NCBI RefSeq assembly: GCF_004209755.1
Contig: NZ_CP035913.1
Coordinates: 1,240,001-1,304,000, forward strand
Length of the DNA: 64,000 bases
Direction of reading: 5' to 3'
Source of the DNA: Pseudoduganella lutea
GTDB lineage: Bacteria > Pseudomonadota > Gammaproteobacteria > Burkholderiales > Burkholderiaceae_D
Shown: positions 55,977-64,000 of the stretch, piece by piece
How the letters are laid out: every line of letters starts with the position of its first letter
How positions within the stretch are numbered: the first letter of the stretch is position 1
Notes under the pieces: model-generated
Told to the model about the DNA's origin: nothing
The model's database searches: none
What the model saw: the letters and a program-made list of their open reading frames with translations, nothing else
Program-made: the position numbers and the translations under genes

Positions 55977-56651
55977 ATGAAATTCGGACATATCATACTT
56001 GCGGCCACTGTGCTGGCTGCCACCGCCCAGGCCGGCGCAACCAACTATGGCGACCTTCGCCTCGAGCATCTTACCTTATCCAATATCAGATCTTCAGGGG
56101 ATACGCCAGCGCAGCCAGTGGTCGTATCGACCGCGGGATTGACCACGCGCCTGTCGTTTGACGGGTGGGGAGACTACGTCCACGTCGACAGCAGCGCCGG
56201 CCCGACTTATCTGGACTCCTCCCTGGCAATGCTTGCCACGCCGGATCAGGGCTTCGCCGTGAAATCGCTCACCTTCAGTGCTCGCCTGGACGTCGACTTG
56301 CAAGGCCCGCCCCTGCTGGACTGGCAATATCCGAAGTACACGTTCTATTTCGAATCGCCCGGGCTGCTCGGCACGTCCCTGGGAATGGCCGAGACAGACT
56401 TTACTGAAAGCCACAAGTTTGGGCCGGAAATCGGCGTGGAACCGATGATCGACCCGTTCACGATTCGCGTGTACTCAGGTGCGGAAACGTTCGGCGGGCT
56501 GAGCGCGAGCCAGTACCAGTCGCTGAGCTTCCGCGACATTACGCTGGACATCGAACTGGTCCAGCTGCCCGTGCCAGAACCGTCGTCCTGGCTGATGATC
56601 ACGACCGGCATGCTGGCCGTCGGCGTAGCCGCGCGCCGGCGCAAGACTTGA
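55977..56651 (+). CDS. PEP-CTERM surface protein
   Basis: 224 residues from ATG 55977 with GAGAGGAA upstream. Signal peptide to about residue 20 (TAQAGA), a beta-rich mid part (FSARLDVDLQGPP, YTFYFESPG) and the sorting signal VPEPSSWLMITTGMLAVGVA with ARRRKT. Anchored and cut by an exosortase encoded elsewhere. Not similar to the other two PEP-CTERM proteins here beyond the tail. Confidence 0.88.
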   Translation: MKFGHIILAATVLAATAQAGATNYGDLRLEHLTLSNIRSSGDTPAQPVVVSTAGLTTRLSFDGWGDYVHVDSSAGPTYLDSSLAMLATPDQGFAVKSLTFSARLDVDLQGPPLLDWQYPKYTFYFESPGLLGTSLGMAETDFTESHKFGPEIGVEPMIDPFTIRVYSGAETFGGLSASQYQSLSFRDITLDIELVQLPVPEPSSWLMITTGMLAVGVAARRRKT

Positions 56652-56676
56652 GATACTCGGCGCCTGAATGAAAAAA

Positions 56677-56693
56677 CCCGCACGTCGTGCGGG
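56677..56693. terminator. Bidirectional terminator between the PEP-CTERM gene and icd
   Basis: CCCGCACG-T-CGTGCGGG palindrome with flanking A run and T run. Confidence 0.88.
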
Positions 56694-56717
56694 TTTTGCT
56701 GATCGCGCCACTGACTC

Positions 56718-57971
<1,254 letters not shown>

Positions 57972-58109
57972 CGAGTTCTCCGAAGTGAAGCGACGCTGGC
58001 GGCGCCAATGACCTGTAGTTCACGCGTGTCTTCTATAAGATAAAAGACAACGGACGATTATGCATCAGTATTTTACTGGCTGCCATCCTTTAGTCGGTAC
58101 AATCCCGCA

Positions 58110-58667
58110 ATGCTGATCTTACTTAACAAGCCATTCGGCGTATTGTGCCAGTTTTCGCCGCAGCCCGAACGCCGGACGCTGGCTGACTGCGTGCCCGTAC
58201 CGGGCGTTTACCCGGCCGGACGCCTCGATGCCGACAGCGAAGGCTTGCTGCTGCTGACGGACGACGGCAAGCTGCAGCATGCGATCGCCCACCCGGACCG
58301 CAAGGAAGCAAAAACCTACCTGGTGCAGGTGGACGGGATCGCCGATGCCGACGCGCTCGCGCGGCTGCAGGCACCGCTCGACCTGGGGGATTTCGTGACG
58401 AAACCCTGCCGCGCGGTACGTATCGCCGAGCCGGAGTGGCTGTGGCCGCGTGACCCGCCGATTCGCGCGCGGGTCGACAAGCCGACCTCGTGGCTGGCGA
58501 TCACCCTGCAGGAAGGCAAGAACCGGCAAGTGCGGCGCATGACGGCCGCCGTCGGCCTGCCCACGCTGCGCCTGGTGCGCAGCGCGATCGGGGCGGTATC
58601 CCTTGCCAGCCATCCCCTGATGCCGGGCGAATGGATCGAGATCGACGCGGCGCAACTGAAGGCTTAA
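58110..58667 (+). CDS. RluE-like 23S rRNA pseudouridine synthase
   Basis: 185 residues, RsuA/RluB/E/F family without the S4 domain. Catalytic Asp in GRLDADSEGLLLLT; also LLNKPFGVL and EGKNRQVRRMTAAVG. Best fit is RluE (pseudouridine 2457 of 23S rRNA), but the exact site cannot be proved by sequence reading. Confidence 0.9.
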   Translation: MLILLNKPFGVLCQFSPQPERRTLADCVPVPGVYPAGRLDADSEGLLLLTDDGKLQHAIAHPDRKEAKTYLVQVDGIADADALARLQAPLDLGDFVTKPCRAVRIAEPEWLWPRDPPIRARVDKPTSWLAITLQEGKNRQVRRMTAAVGLPTLRLVRSAIGAVSLASHPLMPGEWIEIDAAQLKA

Positions 58668-58760
58668 GGCTACCTTAGGAACAGCAGCGCATCGCGCCCG
58701 CACGGCTATCATTGCGCCTGCCAGCCATGAACTATTTGTTCGACCAACGTTACCCACGTC

Positions 58761-59210
58761 ATGATGAAGACAATCTCCGCCCTCATAGCCCTCGTCGCCT
58801 TCGGCGCAGCGACGGGCAGTGCCGCCCAGGACGGGCGCTTCGGCACCACCACGCTGACCGCCGGCATGCACCTCATCAAGGCCGAGGTCGCGGCGACCGA
58901 AGCACAACGTGCGCAGGGCCTGATGCACCGCGAGTCGATGCCGGCCAACGCCGGGATGGTATTTGTTTTCGATGCGCCGGCCACCCAGTGCATGTGGATG
59001 AAGAACACGCTGTTGCCGTTATCGGTCGCTTTCATCGATGCCGGAGGCACGATCGTCAACATTCGCGACATGCAGCCGCAAACCCTTGACAGCCACTGCT
59101 CGACGAAAGGCGTGCCGGTGAAGTATGCGCTCGAGATGAACCGTGGCTGGTTCCAGCAAAAGCATATCAAGCCGGGCATGAAGATCGGCAATCTGCCGCC
59201 GCAACGCTAG
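58761..59210 (+). CDS. DUF192 family exported protein
   Basis: 149 residues. Signal peptide to about residue 22 (GSAAQ), then the DUF192 core: AQRAQGLMHRESMPANAGMVF and WMKNTLLPLSVAFID. A single-domain family common in proteobacteria; function unknown. Its promoter region lies after the pseudouridine synthase gene. Confidence 0.92.
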   Translation: MMKTISALIALVAFGAATGSAAQDGRFGTTTLTAGMHLIKAEVAATEAQRAQGLMHRESMPANAGMVFVFDAPATQCMWMKNTLLPLSVAFIDAGGTIVNIRDMQPQTLDSHCSTKGVPVKYALEMNRGWFQQKHIKPGMKIGNLPPQR

Positions 59211-59256
59211 GCTCGCCATCTCCAGCGCGAACGGGATCGCCGCGCAAAGCGAAAAA

Positions 59257-59280
59257 CCCGCGATGGCAATGCCATGCGGG
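59257..59280. terminator. Bidirectional terminator between DUF192 gene and rpsT
   Basis: CCCGCgATGGC-aat-GCCATgCGGG hairpin flanked by an A run and TTTT. Confidence 0.88.
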
Positions 59281-59326
59281 TTTTAAGTGTGCACCTGTCT
59301 GGCGGCCATTGCCGCCGCACGCGAAC

Positions 59327-59593
59327 TTAGGCGGCCAGTGCCTTCAGGGCAGCTGCCAGGCGGCTCTTGTGGCGAGCGGCCTTGTTCTTGTGGATGATTT
59401 TCTTGTCAGCGATCGAGTCGATGGTCGACACGGAGGACTGGAAGATCTGCGTTGCGGCAGCCTTGTCGCCGGCCTGGATGGCCTTGCGGACAGCCTTGAT
59501 CGCGGTACGCAGGGTCGAACGCTGTGCCGAGTTGTGCGCGTTTTGCTTGACTGCTTGACGAGCGCGTTTGCGCGCTTGTGCGGTATTTGCCAT
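59327..59593 (-). CDS. rpsT: Ribosomal protein S20
   Basis: 88 residues from ATG 59593, starting [13 protein letters not shown] as in other S20 proteins; the open frame continues 12 codons upstream without family support. Very basic, helical, Ala-rich. Divergent from murJ, the common proteobacterial arrangement. Confidence 0.97.
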   Translation of the reverse strand: MANTAQARKRARQAVKQNAHNSAQRSTLRTAIKAVRKAIQAGDKAAATQIFQSSVSTIDSIADKKIIHKNKAARHKSRLAAALKALAA

Positions 59594-59864
59594 GGAATTT
59601 CCTAAATCGTTGTCAAAGTTCGTTTGCAAACAACAGCGTTTGCCAAACCGGTGCGTTCAGTCTGACCACGCAGGCCAACGCAGAGCTGGTCAACATCGAT
59701 GTCTGCGTCACTGAATTCTGTACAGCCTTAAATTATAACGACCTTTTGATGCCGGAGCAATTCAAAAAGCGGGAAACTTGCCGGAATCTTGCCAAAACCA
59801 TACACGCCGGGCTTCAGAAGATTGTAAGACTGGCATCGTGGAGGCACGGCTATAATCTCGGCCC

Positions 59865-61415
59865 ATGAACCTGCTCAGAACCCTAGCCGCCGTCTCCAGC
59901 ATGACCATGCTGTCGCGCGTTACAGGGCTGCTGCGCGAAAGCCTGTTCGCCCGGGCTTTCGGTGCCGGCGCCTATACCGACGCCTTCAATGTGGCCTTCC
60001 GTATCCCGAACCTGCTGCGCCGCCTGTTTGCCGAGGGCGCGTTTTCCCAAGCCTTCGTGCCCATCCTTGCCGAATACAAGAATCGCGAAGGACTCGAGGC
60101 AAGCAAGACCCTGTCCGACCATGTCGCCAATTGCCTGGTATGGGCCACGCTGCTCGTCAGCGCCGCCGGTATCCTCGGCGCCCCGCTCCTGCTGGCGGTG
60201 ATCGCCGGGGGACTGAAGCAGGATAGCGGCGCATTCGATGCCGCTGTCTGGATGACAAGGCTGATGTTCCCGTACATTGCCTGCATGTCGTTCGTGGCCA
60301 TGGCCGGCGGCATCCTGAACACGTGGCGCCAGTTCAAGATCCCCGCGTTCACGCCAGTGCTGCTGAACCTGTCGATGATCTCGGGCTCGCTGTTCCTGGC
60401 ACCTTATCTCGAACAGCCGGTCTATGCGCAGGCCATCGCCGTGTTCGTGGGCGGCCTGCTCCAGGTGGCGATCCAGGTGCCGGCACTGGTGAATATCGGC
60501 ATGCTGCCGCGCCTGTCGATCAATCCGCTCGCAGGACTGCGCGACGCCGGCGTGCGCCGCGTGCTGAAAAAGATGGGGCCGGCCGTGTTCGCCGTGGCCG
60601 CCGCCCAGATCAGCCTGATGATCAACACGGCCATCGCCTCGCACTTGCGCGAAGGCAGCATTTCCTGGCTCACCTATGCCGACCGCCTGATGGAGTTTCC
60701 GACCGCCCTGCTGGGCGTGGCGCTGGGCACGATCCTGCTGCCCAGCCTTTCCAAGGCCAACGTGGATGGCGATCCGCGGGAATATTCCGCACTGCTGGAC
60801 TGGGGGCTGCGCCTGACGCTCCTGCTGGCGATCCCGGCCGCCGTCGGCCTGGCCGTGCTGGCCCTGCCGTTGATCGCCACGTTGTTCCACTACGGCCACT
60901 TCAGCGATGAAGCGGCTCGCATGTCGGCCCGGCCATTGGTCGCCTATGCAGTCGGGCTGATCGGCATCATCCTCGTCAAGACGCTGGCGCCGGCGTTCTA
61001 TGCCAAGCAGGATATCCGCACGCCGGTGAAGATCGCGGTGGGCGTGCTGATTACCACCCAGTTGATGAACCTGGTGTTCGTGCCCTTCCTCGAGGTGGCC
61101 GGCCTGGCGCTGTCGATCGGCGTGGGCGCCTGCGTCAACGCGACCCTCCTGTTCACGGGGCTGCGCAAGCGCGACATTTACCGGCCACTGCCCGGCTGGG
61201 GCAAGTTTTTCATGAAGCTCGTTGTCGCCGTTATGCTGATGGGTGGCGTAGCATGGTTCGGTAGCCAGCAGTTCGACTGGCTGGGCCTGCGCGAAACGCC
61301 GTTCCTGCGTGCCGGTGCCCTGTTCCTCATCATTGGCGCCTGCGGCACCGTGTACTTCGGCGCCTTGCTTGCGCTGGGATTCCGCCTGCGCGATTTCAAA
61401 CGCACGGGCAAGTAG
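59865..61415 (+). CDS. murJ: Lipid II flippase MurJ
   Basis: 516 residues with about 14 membrane helices (MOP superfamily). It begins MNLLRTLAAVSSMTMLSRVTGLLRESLFARAFG when read in sequence; the RVTGLLRE and FRIPNLLRRLFAEGAFSQAF segments are MurJ hallmarks and include conserved arginines of the central cavity. It flips lipid II for peptidoglycan synthesis. Confidence 0.96.
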   Translation: MNLLRTLAAVSSMTMLSRVTGLLRESLFARAFGAGAYTDAFNVAFRIPNLLRRLFAEGAFSQAFVPILAEYKNREGLEASKTLSDHVANCLVWATLLVSAAGILGAPLLLAVIAGGLKQDSGAFDAAVWMTRLMFPYIACMSFVAMAGGILNTWRQFKIPAFTPVLLNLSMISGSLFLAPYLEQPVYAQAIAVFVGGLLQVAIQVPALVNIGMLPRLSINPLAGLRDAGVRRVLKKMGPAVFAVAAAQISLMINTAIASHLREGSISWLTYADRLMEFPTALLGVALGTILLPSLSKANVDGDPREYSALLDWGLRLTLLLAIPAAVGLAVLALPLIATLFHYGHFSDEAARMSARPLVAYAVGLIGIILVKTLAPAFYAKQDIRTPVKIAVGVLITTQLMNLVFVPFLEVAGLALSIGVGACVNATLLFTGLRKRDIYRPLPGWGKFFMKLVVAVMLMGGVAWFGSQQFDWLGLRETPFLRAGALFLIIGACGTVYFGALLALGFRLRDFKRTGK

Positions 61416-61453
61416 CTGAACTTGATGCGCTGTTAACGTAAAGTGGTCATTGC

Positions 61454-61624
61454 TTAGCAACATGAAACTATGCGCGCCGTTGTCGCGGGTGCCACGATCA
61501 CGCGAAGGCACTGGCCTGGTTGCACGACGTTGGCAGGAAAGGCTTGCAGAAGAGCGAGCTCATCGTAGGAAAGCTGGCGCTGCGCCAGCGCCTTGAACAC
61601 CACTTGGAACTCCGCTGCGTCCAT
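61454..61624 (-). CDS. Possible small protein of unknown function
   Basis: 56 codons from ATG 61624 with GAAGGG five bases upstream. The predicted peptide starts MDAAEFQVVFKALAQRQ and has the amphipathic stretch LSYDELALLQAF. A frame on the other strand (61520-61768) overlaps it but runs through a terminator and is less credible. No family recognised; the 360-base gap after murJ otherwise holds only the terminator at 61737. Confidence 0.3.
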   Translation of the reverse strand: MDAAEFQVVFKALAQRQLSYDELALLQAFPANVVQPGQCLRVIVAPATTARIVSCC

Positions 61625-61736
61625 TGTGCCCTTCGTGTCAACACGAAGTACCTCAACAGAAGATCACACCGTGATTGCGCAGGAAAGCTTCCCAAGCTTA
61701 CGCGCACGGCGCCAAAAGTAACCAGGCAAAAAAAAA

Positions 61737-61756
61737 CCCGCTGCCACGGCAGCGGG
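61737..61756. terminator. Terminator of the third PEP-CTERM gene
   Basis: CCCGCTGCC-ac-GGCAGCGGG, with nine A residues before (U tract on the minus transcript) and five T residues after; works both ways. Confidence 0.92.
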
Positions 61757-61775
61757 TTTTTCGCATGAAACTGAA

Positions 61776-62249
61776 TTACGCTTGCTTGGACTTGCGACGG
61801 GCCAGGAAGCCCATGATGCCCAGGCCGCCCAGCAGCATGCCGTAGGTGGTTGGTTCCGGTACAGCGGAAGTCACGGTAACTTCGCCACTGTACTTCGCGC
61901 CGGCCAGCGCGGTGCCGTACAGGTTCAGCACGAACGGGCCTTGGTCGGTCACTTCCACTTCGAAGAATTTTGCCTTGTTACCGAAGATTTCGCCGGTGGT
62001 ACCGTTCAGGTTGCTATTGGCGCCGAAGGTCAGGTTCTGGCCGCTGATCGATACCAGGATGTTGTAGAAGCCAGCTTCCAGGCCGTTGAACGTAATCACA
62101 TCGTGACCGCCGTACAGTGCGCCATTGACAGCGTTCGAGGTGTTGAAGAAGTTGTCGGCCCCGACGTTCAACGTGACGGTCTGGTTGTCTGCGAACGCGC
62201 TCATCGAAGCGACGGCCAGTACGGAAGCTACGGCGAATTTGAGTTTCAT
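61776..62249 (-). CDS. Small PEP-CTERM protein (related to FxDxF-type)
   Basis: 157 residues. Signal peptide MKLKFAVASVLAVASMSAFA, then a short beta domain with GLEAGFYNILVSISGQNLTF, which recalls FxDxF-type PEP-CTERM proteins although the FxDxF motif itself is not evident. Sorting signal VPEPTTYGMLLGGLGIMGFLA with ARRKSKQA. AT-rich upstream region (62250-62514). Confidence 0.9.
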   Translation of the reverse strand: MKLKFAVASVLAVASMSAFADNQTVTLNVGADNFFNTSNAVNGALYGGHDVITFNGLEAGFYNILVSISGQNLTFGANSNLNGTTGEIFGNKAKFFEVEVTDQGPFVLNLYGTALAGAKYSGEVTVTSAVPEPTTYGMLLGGLGIMGFLARRKSKQA

Positions 62250-62514
62250 GAAATTATCCTTGTGAGAGTAGTAGTAGTAGTACGTCGCTGGTCAGTACAT
62301 TGCTGAACTGCTGAGATAGATCATAACATAATGGCACTAAAAAATAACACAATGAAATTGTAAATTTTTTAGTGCAAGTATTTTTTACGCAACATTCATT
62401 GCAGCGGCGTCTACTCTACAGGAAATTCCTTCTCGTGTGTTTCTTTTAGTAACTAAGTGTTGCTTTATGAAATTGAAATATGTGTACCTCCAACAACACC
62501 GCGGTCGCGTATGG
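62250..62514. other. AT-rich intergenic region with a short triplet repeat
   Basis: 265 bases between the PEP-CTERM gene and the pseudopilin stop. It includes a short AGT triplet run near 62265-62282, inside the leader of the PEP-CTERM gene, and a markedly AT-rich stretch at 62320-62400 that probably carries its promoter. No gene is supported. Confidence 0.5.
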
Positions 62515-63375
62515 TCAGGAATCGGTGTTCGCTGGTATCGGCGCTGGAGATTCGACCGGAGCGTCTGTTGCGGGCTCGACCGGCGTCACCGGTTCGGCTT
62601 GCTCAGGCTCGGTCGGTTCGACAGGCTCGGCCGGAGCATCAGCGGCATTGTCTGCCGGCTCTTCTGCCTCCGTTGGCTTCGGTGGCTCTTCCACAACAGT
62701 CACGGGATTGCCTGTGCTCGTGCCTGTGCCTGGAGCAGGAATAAACGTCGGTGCGCTGCCAGTCTGGGAACCGGACTGGCCTGGCTGGCCTGGTTGACCT
62801 GGCGCGCCCGGCTGGCCGGGCTTGGTTTGTCCAGGCTGGCCCGGCTCTCCTGGCTTGACCTGGCCCGGCGGCAGCGGTTCCTGACCATCGAAGGTAAATA
62901 CCCATTCGGAGATCTTCTGCTTGCCGTTGAACGCCTGGAAGCGCGAGGGGAAATTGGCGACCTTGATCGGCGTGGCGGCCGAGAGGCTGTAGATACCCAG
63001 GATCCCACGGTTGTCGGCCAGATAGCGGATGCCCCACTCCGCCTTGCCCGTCATGGGATCGATGAAGATCTTGCGCAGGTGGCGGCGCGTCCCCGGGAAG
63101 CGTGGATCCTTCAGCAGTTCCTTCAGCGTGGGCGGCTGGGGTGGCTGGCCGGCCGGCGTGGCGGCGGCATAGCTCTTCAGCGCGTTGCTGAACTGCTCGC
63201 CGATGTGCAGGAGATCGCGTTCGGCCTGCGCGCGCTGCAGCGTAACGCCAACGCGCACGGTGGTGGCGGCAACGAGCCCGATGATGGCAACCAGGATGAT
63301 AAGCCCCACATACGTGAAGCCACCGGCCGCGCGCGGCCGCTTACCACTCCGAATATGGCTTGCCGCTGCGGTCAT
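62515..63375 (-). CDS. Pseudopilin-like protein with collagen-like and acidic proline-rich tail
   Basis: 286 residues from ATG 63375 (35-base overlap with the preceding pilin-type gene). The prepilin signal is RAAGG followed by FTYVGLIILVAIIGLVAAT; position +5 is Gly instead of the usual Glu, as in GspK-type minor pseudopilins. The globular part runs to about residue 175. Then come Gly-X-Y triplets (GEP GQP GQT, break, GQP GAP GQP GQP GQS GSQ; near 62766-62860) and about 60 residues rich in Pro, Glu and Ala to the C-terminus. Such tails are not part of normal pseudopilins. Confidence 0.85.
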   Translation of the reverse strand: MTAAASHIRSGKRPRAAGGFTYVGLIILVAIIGLVAATTVRVGVTLQRAQAERDLLHIGEQFSNALKSYAAATPAGQPPQPPTLKELLKDPRFPGTRRHLRKIFIDPMTGKAEWGIRYLADNRGILGIYSLSAATPIKVANFPSRFQAFNGKQKISEWVFTFDGQEPLPPGQVKPGEPGQPGQTKPGQPGAPGQPGQPGQSGSQTGSAPTFIPAPGTGTSTGNPVTVVEEPPKPTEAEEPADNAADAPAEPVEPTEPEQAEPVTPVEPATDAPVESPAPIPANTDS

Positions 63376-63721
63376 TGCCCGGTGCTCCGCTCTTGATGTC
63401 GGCGATGCCGCCCTGCGCCGGGTCTTCCGGCGGCAGCAGTTGCCAGCTGTCGGCCGTTTCCGTGATGGGGTCGATGGGCAGCGCGCGCAGGTATTTTTTC
63501 TCGACCAGCTGTTCCAGCGATTCGGGATAACGGCCGGTATCGCCATAGAACTGGTCGATGACCAAGCGCGTGCTGCGCAGGTTATCGGCGAGGATGGTTT
63601 CCTTGGCCTTGTCGACGCTGGGGAAATAACGGGGCACGGCCAGCGTCAATAGCAGCGCCACGATGCCCAGCACCACCAGCAACTCGATCAGCGTGAATCC
63701 CTTGGACAGCTTGTTTACCAT
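63341..63721 (-). CDS. GspG-like pseudopilin
   Basis: 126 residues. Prepilin leader MVNKLSKG, cleavage before FTLIELLVVLGIVALLL with Glu at +5. The C-terminal domain has GRYPESLEQL and LPIDPITETADSW, as in GspG-like and related minor pilins. Fifteen bases after the upstream pilin gene; part of a type II secretion or pilus operon that continues to the right of the window. Confidence 0.9.
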   Translation of the reverse strand: MVNKLSKGFTLIELLVVLGIVALLLTLAVPRYFPSVDKAKETILADNLRSTRLVIDQFYGDTGRYPESLEQLVEKKYLRALPIDPITETADSWQLLPPEDPAQGGIADIKSGAPGNDRSGKPYSEW

Positions 63722-63736
63722 GTGCCTGCCATTTGC

Positions 63737-64000
63737 TTACCATTTTCGATAGGGGATGCCGTTCAGCCCTATCTTGTCGGAATTCGAATACACGTCATAG
63801 ACATCCTCGCCTTCGCGCGGTTCCTCGGCCTCGCTGGCGTAACTGCGCTTGCCCCAGGTCTGCGCGGCCGAAAGCTCGCTGTCGGTCGAGAACGGGTCGC
63901 GCGGCACGCGGCGCAGGAAAAAGATCTTGCCCCGCTTCGGGTCGCGCAAGTCCGTCACGCCCTCGGCCAGCGTCTCCAGGTTTTTTGGATAACCGGTGCC
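63737..64000 (-). CDS. Pseudopilin (GspG-like), N-terminus beyond the window
   Basis: The last 87 codons of a gene entering from the right edge. [26 protein letters not shown] and the ending NGIPYRKW are typical of the C-terminal half of GspG-like pseudopilins. The prepilin signal should lie just beyond 64000. Probably the first pilin-type gene of a run of three. Confidence 0.88.
   Translation of the reverse strand, partial: GTGYPKNLETLAEGVTDLRDPKRGKIFFLRRVPRDPFSTDSELSAAQTWGKRSYASEAEEPREGEDVYDVYSNSDKIGLNGIPYRKW

Noticed and set aside
61520..61768. Plus-strand frame of 82 codons after murJ
   Set aside because: It continues through the terminator hairpin at 61737-61756, has no ribosome site and no family.

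Overview
The window comes from a GC-rich betaproteobacterium, most likely Oxalobacteraceae close to Massilia or its relatives. The clues are the sequence style of the 16S gene, the porin and cold-shock proteins, three PEP-CTERM surface proteins, a prpB-prpC-acnD-prpF operon of the Burkholderiales type, and a CysI/DUF934/CysH/CysD/CysN cluster. Almost all of it is ordinary chromosomal sequence. I see no prophage, CRISPR array or restriction system. The only clear mobile element is one IS110-family element of the IS1111 type.

Layout. 1-5017 (minus) holds DUF2138 - DUF1175 - alpha-2-macroglobulin, an envelope operon of the E. coli yfaA-yfaT-yfaS kind whose last gene runs off the left edge. 5018-6716 holds a palindromic intergenic repeat and, touching it, the IS1111-type element. 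6755-12529 (minus) is a full rRNA operon (16S, tRNA-Ile, tRNA-Ala, 23S, 5S) with two tandem promoters, boxA sites, processing stems and a duplicated, truncated 5S plus terminator. 12674-15794 holds a LytS/LytTR two-component pair and an orphan histidine kinase, followed by a general porin (minus).

17119-24982 is sulfur assimilation: the CysB-type regulator (with an overlapping methyltransferase) faces cysI, DUF934, an APS-reductase-type cysH, cysD, cysN and the siroheme methyltransferase cobA. The CbiX chelatase that could finish siroheme lies at 27931, in the lptF-lptG-cbiX-nitrilase operon (27186-30592, minus). Between them are a small membrane protein and two tandem paralogous genes of unknown function. 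pepA follows, then an 18-bp tandem repeat, a proline-rich lipoprotein, an unknown small gene, xth and a large PAS/GGDEF/EAL protein.

37861-45508 is the methylcitrate pathway for propionyl-CoA: prpB-C-acnD-prpF (minus) behind a clear sigma-54 promoter, with the sigma-54 activator prpR divergent. 45609-48290 holds a probably frameshifted alpha/beta hydrolase overlapping a second LytS/LytTR pair. The rest is housekeeping: a tricorn-like protease, clpS-clpA, a cold-shock gene, icd, a pseudouridine synthase, DUF192, rpsT and murJ, with three scattered PEP-CTERM genes. The right edge enters a pseudopilin operon whose last gene carries a collagen-like tail.

The most interesting signal is at the IS element. 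Its non-coding 3' region, where IS1111-type elements carry their bridge RNA, contains a 10-base match to the palindrome lying directly against the element's end, as expected if the RNA guided insertion there. The collagen-like pseudopilin, the 18-bp repeat, the partial 5S duplication and the sigma-54/leaderless prp control region are the next best leads.
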